From Augochlora pura (taxonomy: Eukaryota; Arthropoda; Insecta; Hymenoptera; Halictidae), in the NCBI RefSeq assembly GCF_028453695.1, contig NC_135773.1, forward strand, positions 10,540,001-10,604,000: DNA of 64,000 bases, in the 5' to 3' direction. Of this stretch, positions 57,782 to 64,000 are shown piece after piece. Positions within the stretch are counted from its first letter, which is position 1, and every line of letters starts with the position of its first letter. The notes below the pieces were generated by a model. The model was not told where the DNA came from, ran no database searches, and saw only the letters and a program-made list of their open reading frames with translations. The position numbers and the translations under genes are program-made.

Positions 57782-59244
57782 TCTCCGGTTCTTTATTTCA
57801 CCCTCGCTCTGTCTCTGAGCGGTGAACGGGTGCCCCGGTTGCCGCGCCAGAACCATTTTTACGAGGCGATTCACCGGATCCACTGGAAGTTGTAACAACG
57901 ACGAGACTGTGCTCTGATCGCTGGTACTCTACTCTTGGAAAATATTATCTTGTGTAAGGATGGGCTCACGCCGCAAATTGTCGTGCGCTCGCTCTTGGCG
58001 AGAGTTTATAGACAGATTAGCGGACTATGGAGACATAATTCTTAAGTACCATTGGGGCTTCCACGGTCCTGGGCATCTTAATAATTAGACTGCGGGTTAG
58101 AATGGTCCTTAATTATAGGGGTCAATAACTATTTGTAACTCACCACCTCTAAATTGTAATGCTTGAAAAGGAAGTCATACGTGTTGCACAATTTATATGT
58201 TATCTGTGTAGTTTTAGAATTATCAGACATTTTCTTCATTTTTCAAAATGAAGTAAAATCATTAGCATTAAAGTGGAAGGGCCATTCTTGTAATACTAGG
58301 AAAAATAGAACGTCGGAAAATAAGAAACACCTTAAAGCAGGTGCTTAGAATAGTCACCATAAAGCACATCACACAAATGCGTAAAAATCTATAGTCCGTA
58401 ATTTGTCATTTTAAATTTATAGATGACAATAAATTTCTGTGCGTACGTTTTGTTTTGCTAAAAAGAAAAATTGGCGTAGAACCAAGTTCATGGACAGCTT
58501 ACTAAACGGTTGTAACAAAAATTATGAAACGTGAAGCAAATTACTAGCTATGTTCGCATATAAAATACCTACGTTTCAAATATAACTCTTCATTTTATTA
58601 AACGATGTTTCGTTTCGTTGTTGGCAGCTGGATCTGTTGATAAAAATTCAACGTAAATTCGTGGGACACCCTGTATACAGGTTACCATCGCTCATGTGCT
58701 GCAACACACCGTGCTTCTCATAAAATGGTGATTATATAAAGGAAATTGGCGAGGAAAATGTAAAATGGAAAGAAGTAACCCGGGCATTTTTTTACGCCTT
58801 GTTTAAGTGCAAATTATTTCTTTCATCTTTAGTCTACGGTACTTTGAGAGTCCTCGATTACTTCTTAACCAGTTGGCACTGACACAATATAAAGCACAAG
58901 GTAATTGAACTGTCGGCTTTTATAACTTATAACATTTTGGAGTATATAAAATACAACTAAAGCGAGAAATAAGTCTTTTAATTGACGAAATATGTTATAA
59001 AAAATGTTTCCAAAGGCGTAGCAAAATTTTAACTGCAAATTGAACCCGCTTAAACGATTACCGTCTAACTGAGATCTCAGAACGAGATTATAATTTATAA
59101 TACTTGAAATTAACATGTGTTCAGAAATAATTAAAAAGTTTCAAGATTTGGAGGCTCGATTTTCCTGTGCGCATTAGCGATTATCTCGATGATGACGAGA
59201 CTGTTGGAAATTTTATAGATCGACTAATACGCGTGTTGTTGCAG
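57779..59244. other. Intron-like or intergenic AT-rich DNA
   Basis: Holds an AGACTGCGGGTT motif at 58086-58099 and a transposon-end-like motif at 58662. No exon supported. Confidence 0.4.
58662..58679. mobile_element. Isolated transposon-end motif GGGACACCCTGTATACA
   Basis: GGACACCCTGTATA is a common terminus of insect DNA and retro-elements. No partner end was found nearby on either side, so this is a fragment or coincidence. Confidence 0.25.
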
Positions 59245-59311
59245 AAATAATAGCAGCACCTACCGGCATTCTCCAGATGCACTTACAATTAAGAGGAGAG
59301 ACGGCTGCTAA
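59245..59311 (+). CDS. Candidate terminal exon (22 residues then stop)
   Basis: A good acceptor (GTGTTGTTGCAG) is followed by one base and then NNSSTYRHSPDALTIKRRDG, Cys, TAA at 59309-59311. The entry phase fits the two bases left by the exon at 52268, and equally the phase-2 donor candidates of the 56077 exon. It could therefore be a last coding exon or an alternative ending. No AATAAA is seen in the following few hundred bases, which weakens the case. A second frame from the same acceptor stays open to about 59425. Confidence 0.3.
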
Positions 59312-61484
59312 CAATACCGCGATGATAGTGTTTCATCTATTGACCGAAAAGTCCTTGTCCCGCCAGCGCGATAAGACAAACCGAACCATTCATTGGTGTG
59401 ATTCGAGTTTCACTCGAATCCGCTGACTCGGCGAAGCTTCCGGTGGAGCAGAGCGACGAAACTATCGGCGGAACAATACTCCCGGATCGGCAAGTGTAGT
59501 TTGGCTCTCGACTACGTGCATTCGAGCGCGTTCGGTTTTCTTTGGCGGATAGTTCGCCGGCTCGCTTCGGGTGCCTCGTGGATATCGAAATGCAACGTTT
59601 GGCCACACGATGCACCAGCCGAAGCACGCGGGCCTCCGATGAGCGCATAATCTAGCAGGGGATCGTGACTCCGCGGCTAGACGGAACGCCGAGAGAGAAC
59701 CCGGGAAAAGGGAAGGAACATCCGGGCTCCGGCTTGAATGACACGCGTTATCCTATACATATTTATGCCCCGCGACTTTGTCTCTTCGTTTCGTGGAACG
59801 GGTAGTCGTGTCTATCGTCGATAGGAAAGTGGTCCTTAATTGGACAGGTGACATTTCCTTCTCAGTTTTCTAACGTGACTCTTTCGAGCCTCTCTCGGGA
59901 CTTATCCTCCTCCTCGCCGAGGTCGTTCTCATGAATTTCTTAAGGCGACACCGGCGACGTGCTACCGTTAATTCCTGCCGGACAATTCGACAATTCGTCG
60001 AGATCGACAGCTCGATAGTCTCGTTGGCAAGTTCTTCGACGCCGCAGCAGCTTTTTGAATGTGAAATACGTCTCTGGTGACCCTTCCATGGATTTTGTCG
60101 AGACCGATTTACCTCGGATGTTTCTATCAAATTGTGAACCTTTAAAAAAATTAAAATTAGCTAAGCGAAGTGTAAGCTGTGATGAGATAAAAAGAATTGA
60201 AGGATATTGTTAGATTATTTTCGACTTATTACAATCGTTAAAGGTTTCTGATAAAATCCGTGTGAATCCTGATAAAATTTGTATATATATCACGTAGCGG
60301 CAATGAAGTGTTAACATTAAATTACAGTGTCATTAAAAATAAGATGTGATCGAAAGATATGCGACAGTAAACGCTTTAGAGATACTTAGACGTGCTAAAG
60401 GAAATCAACTACACCTAGTAGATCAGCCATAATAAATTCCCTCTCTTCAAGAGTTAGCAGTCTGAACGTAATGAAGAGAGTAGGTAGTCATGAAAAAGCA
60501 ATTAATTTGTGAAATTTATGCCGCATCCTCTTAAGTTTGAAACAGTGAGCCTCGAAGTTGCGGGTCTAAATTATGGATCCACATTCCAGCTGCGGCCAAA
60601 CCGAAGTATCACACAGTGCCGACACTGCCTAGATTCGTAGGAGAAAGAGAGATCCGAGTACACAATTAAGACGTGATGACTAGACTGTGAATTTCATGCA
60701 TTTATGACATGATTGGATAAGTGACATTGGAAATAATAAAAGTATTCAAAGAATATGAGGACAGATAGATGAAAAGACGATTTTTAACGATGTCTAGAAG
60801 ATTGAGAGAATTATTAAATAATGAAAAAAATGTCTACTCAATTCGTGTTTGTTGAAATTGTCGAAGATAATTTTTCTCCTGCATGAAAATCTATTGATGG
60901 TCAATTCAGTTTTCGAGCCAAGTAGAAAAGATGTTCGAATGTGTTAGCATCGAATGATGTACCAAATTCAGTATGGAAGAAGCTCATTTTTTACAAAGAT
61001 TTGCGGTTTCTCGCATTTTTATGGCACTTCAAAGTGTTTGGTTTGTACACTTGTATATATTTCTACAGATCTTGACAAGAACTATTCTTTCCATTTAATT
61101 CCACGCGATAGTTATCGCGGAGTCCAACGGGAGTATCCAACTTCGGACGAATACGAGTCTCTCTTTCTTCAAAAAGCAAATGAAGGGAAGCAACACAACG
61201 GGGCCGGCGGTTTAAATTGAGAGATGTTCACCGATGACCCTAACATCCACCTGGCTCTCGGGGGAGGCTGGTGTCCGGACCCGGCCGAATATATCCTGTA
61301 GGTCAGCGCGGGTTTGAACTCTCCGTTCAACAGGTAGCGCTCTCGTAGCCCGGGTTTGCCAGCGACCCGGCCCTCTCCATTATATTCATATCATGTAAAT
61401 GCGCCCTGCCGCTCCGACTGCCTCCCATTTTCCACCCTCGCGGCAGTGGAGACGCAAAGCTGTCCCGAATCGTCGGAGCAAGCG

Positions 61485-61514
61485 AGAAAGAGAGAAAGAG
61501 AGAGAGAGAGAGAG
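61485..61514 (+). repeat. (GA)n microsatellite
   Basis: Interrupted GA/GAAA repeat of about 30 bases. Confidence 0.9.
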
Positions 61515-62012
61515 GCGAGGAGTAGACGAACGAACGACGAGAAAATCGGCTGGGGAAGACGACGAGGGTGGGAGAAGCATAAGGTCGGGCACATCGAGAT
61601 GGTGGAATGCTGGGCTCTACTTTACATTTATTCTAATGGGATAATACTCGGTGTTCTGGCACCCGGGCCCGGCACCTCGTTTAGTATAATAATTCTCGAG
61701 GAAATACCTTGTCTCGCGATACCTTCGATTACCATCGGTCTGCTCGAATTCTATTCTCTTTATACCGGCGCACGGTGGTCTTAAATCCCGTAAACTCAGC
61801 CAAAGCGTATAAAGACAACTCAACTTCAGTTAAAAATTTATAATCGAAGACTTCCATGGTCGTTAATTATGATTCTGAGCTGTGATGGATCCACTATATC
61901 AAACGAGTACTTGAGAAGGTGTTTTGGTTTCTGTAAAAATTCGAATCTGAACTTATAATTTGTTTCAAATTATTTCTGCACAAATATTACATTCATAGAT
62001 CGTTTATATAAC

Positions 62013-62038
62013 TTTATATAATATTAATATTATATAAA
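62013..62038. repeat. Perfect 26-bp AT-only palindrome
   Basis: TTTATATAATATT followed directly by its exact complement. AT-only palindromes of this size can extrude cruciforms and break easily; no element structure surrounds it. Confidence 0.9.
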
Positions 62039-63462
62039 ATCACGTGATACAATATAAACGTTTGCGCCGTAATTGTTACTCGAATATAAAACTCTGATCA
62101 TTTTCTGCTACACGCTCCTCCCCTCCAGTGACTTAGCAAATTGATTTTAAGGGGTTCTGACCAGGCTTTCAGGATTTAGGACCACTGTGCGCCGCGACGA
62201 TGGCGACAACGAACAGGTAGAACGTACGCGCGTGCACGCGTGGGCGATGACGCGCACGTAGGCCTTGTCCGTCTTCTTTTATAACGCCGGCCCGTGTTAA
62301 CGCATCGGCTGTTAACTTAAGCGACGTCCGTATGTCACTGTAATACCTACACGCCCCGGCCGGGCAATAAAGGATCACCGAAATCACGCTAAAAGGTTCC
62401 CAGGAATTAATCTTCTATTTAAACGAGCCTCGTCCGAGAGCCGTTCATGCTCCTCCGAAGATTTAAAGGGGAGGTTTCGCCGGATTCCTTCCACGGCCCG
62501 AACCGCTGTAACGAGTCATTTGTCTCCGCTGACAAGCTGATAACTTAGCCCCGCGTCCCGTTCAATTTGTTTCGACCTGGTGTACCGGATCGCGAGCTTT
62601 CGGCGGTACACTTCACCAATTTCGGATCTGGGACGGAATCTCCAGCTGAATCTCTACCGAATAGCGATTCTGAATCATTACTCGACGCTTATTAGGATCG
62701 ATAGAGATTAACGTCACTTGGTTTGTAGGAATGACAGCGTAGAATTTAGGTAAATTACTTGACGATTTTTAATCGCAATACGTGACTGTATAAAACCGTT
62801 TCAACACGTTCCGTGTCGTGCTATTTTCACTCGGTTCATCGCACTAGCCATTTGATGATTTGCTAAAACTTCTTATGGTATATGTAATTATTAATTATCG
62901 AAACGAACTTAATATGATTCATTTCAGTGGTGGAAATTAATTCTTCGGTTCTAGATTCGTTATAGATAATATTTTTAGTGCATTAAATGAACGTGTAAGC
63001 ATGTACCATCGGTGGTACACGTGGCAAGGAACGTGTTAATAACACACGTTTCCATAAAATTGGTCGTACCTCCCTGCACTTGTTCTCAGCTTGCTTCTAA
63101 TTCAGGCCTGAAACTGTTCGAACCCGATGTTTATCAATTACGTTCTTACGTTACTATTAACTTACATTATTATTAAGTGATTTTCTGATGGTTATGCTCC
63201 TTGCATCGACCGATCGAATATTTAATTTATGCATATTGAATTATAATCTTCTGACGTTTTCCTCTTGTTCAGAACTCCGTTCTTATACCATTAGCTTTAC
63301 TGAGCGTAACTCTTACTTGTTCTTGCACGTCTTCTATAATACATCAACATTATTATAATCATAACACTTACTTAGACCATATATTGTCCAATAAAAATGA
63401 TATTGTTAAATTAAAATACTTATGTTAAATTAAAATGCTTATGTTTTGGAAATATAATGATA

Positions 63463-63717
63463 AATGATAGAATGTTATATGATACAATACTTGATGATAG
63501 AATGTTAAATGATAGAATTTTAAATGATATAGTATTAAATGATAGAATACTAAATGGCGGAATATTAAATGATAGAATACTAAATGATGGAATATTAAAT
63601 GATAGAATACTAAATGATGGAATATTAAATGATGGAATATTAAATGATAGAATACTAAATGATGGAATATTAAATGATAGAATACCAAATGATGGAATAT
63701 TAAATGATAGAATAGAA
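63463..63717. repeat. Minisatellite: 17 tandem copies of a 15-bp unit
   Basis: The unit consensus is AATGATAGAATATTA. From about the sixth copy, units mostly alternate between AATGATAGAATACTA and AATGATGGAATATTA, a 30-bp higher-order period. Because 15 is a multiple of 3, frames stay open on both strands: plus reads as repeated LNDRI/LNDGI and minus as repeated HLIF/HLVFY. These are artefacts of the array, not genes. Confidence 0.95.
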
Positions 63718-64000
63718 AGTTAAAATCTATCCACTGGGTCCGACTTAATAGCGACATCCTAGGCAAGGCTCCTAAAGAGGCCGTACGTGACACAAATATT
63801 TCGTAATAACCGTGTGCAAGTAATTCTGAAAATTAATTATCGAAAAGAAGTTTCACCACATGGTTCCGGTTCATCCTGTTCGGAGCGTCTCCGATTGAGA
63901 CCTCGATTTCGCCAATTAGATAAAAAACGAGCGCGTATTACGTCGATTAATCGACGAAGTCTTAACGAGTTTCACGACCGATTATTAAAATACGATAGCG
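63718..64000. other. Unique non-coding DNA to the window end
   Basis: No gene, repeat or site recognised. Confidence 0.5.

Larger units (their letters stand above)
59312..63462. other. Non-coding or unassigned DNA
   Basis: Mixed composition. The 142-codon frame at 61356-61784 runs through a GA microsatellite and is not gene-like. The 88-codon frame at 60954-61220 has a sensible C-terminal half but no splice or homology support. AT palindrome and GA tract listed separately. Confidence 0.4.

Noticed and set aside
60954..61220. 88-codon plus-strand frame
   Set aside because: First half AT-driven; no splice, start context or homology support, though the last 40 residues read plausibly.
63425..63793. 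Minus-strand frame with HLIF/HLVFY repeats and plus-strand frame with LNDRI repeats
   Set aside because: Products of the 15-bp tandem array, whose period is a multiple of three.
1..64000. tRNA, rRNA, microRNA or CRISPR
   Set aside because: No A/B-box pair with a cloverleaf was recognised, hairpins found are too short for microRNA precursors, and repeats lack CRISPR spacing; a tRNA or miRNA scan could still find ones missed by eye.

Overview
The window is nuclear DNA of an animal, most likely an insect and probably a hymenopteran. The signs are the mosaic of AT-rich stretches and CpG-rich patches with no clear CpG depletion, long CT/GA and poly-C tracts, short exons with GT-AG borders in very long introns, and many short non-autonomous DNA transposons of TTAA (piggyBac-like) and TA (mariner-like) type. 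There are no bacterial-style genes, no convincing tRNA or rRNA, and no CRISPR array. The species call is inference.

Protein coding: I support one plus-strand gene, seen only in part. Its two solid exons are 48976-49797 and 51061-52268. They join in phase 0 and give at least 676 residues of a low-complexity, probably disordered protein. It has four PPxY motifs within 57 residues, a duplicated ELTFY(Q/E)ID motif, and poly-Gly and poly-Asn tracts. A good exon at 820-961 also ends in phase 0 on a near-perfect donor, so it could join the 48976 exon across a 48 kb intron. A short ATG-starting exon at 34067-34156, also ending in phase 0, may be an alternative first coding exon inside that intron. 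Downstream, 56077-56184 (3' end uncertain) continues the phase left open at 52268, and 59245-59311 is a weaker candidate terminal exon. I do not recognise the protein and assign no symbol.

Layout: 1-319 is the end of a TTAA-type transposon relative. 820-961 is an exon. 962-48975 is mostly non-coding, with CpG-rich patches, microsatellites, about ten transposon remnants, an 11-bp x 22 minisatellite (39826-40068) and the 34 kb candidate exon. 48976-52268 holds the core exons, with a roughly 750-bp TA-type element in the intron between them. 52269-59311 holds further intron, CT tracts and the candidate 3' exons. 59312-64000 is non-coding, with a 26-bp AT palindrome and a 15-bp x 17 minisatellite (63463-63717).

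The most unusual content is the transposon population. Two TTAA families share GAGTC..GACTC palindromes, one locus at 25.5-26.3 kb reads as a three-level nest, and one 80-bp mariner-type miniature consists almost only of its perfect 26-bp terminal repeats. All calls come from reading the sequence; no database search or alignment was run.
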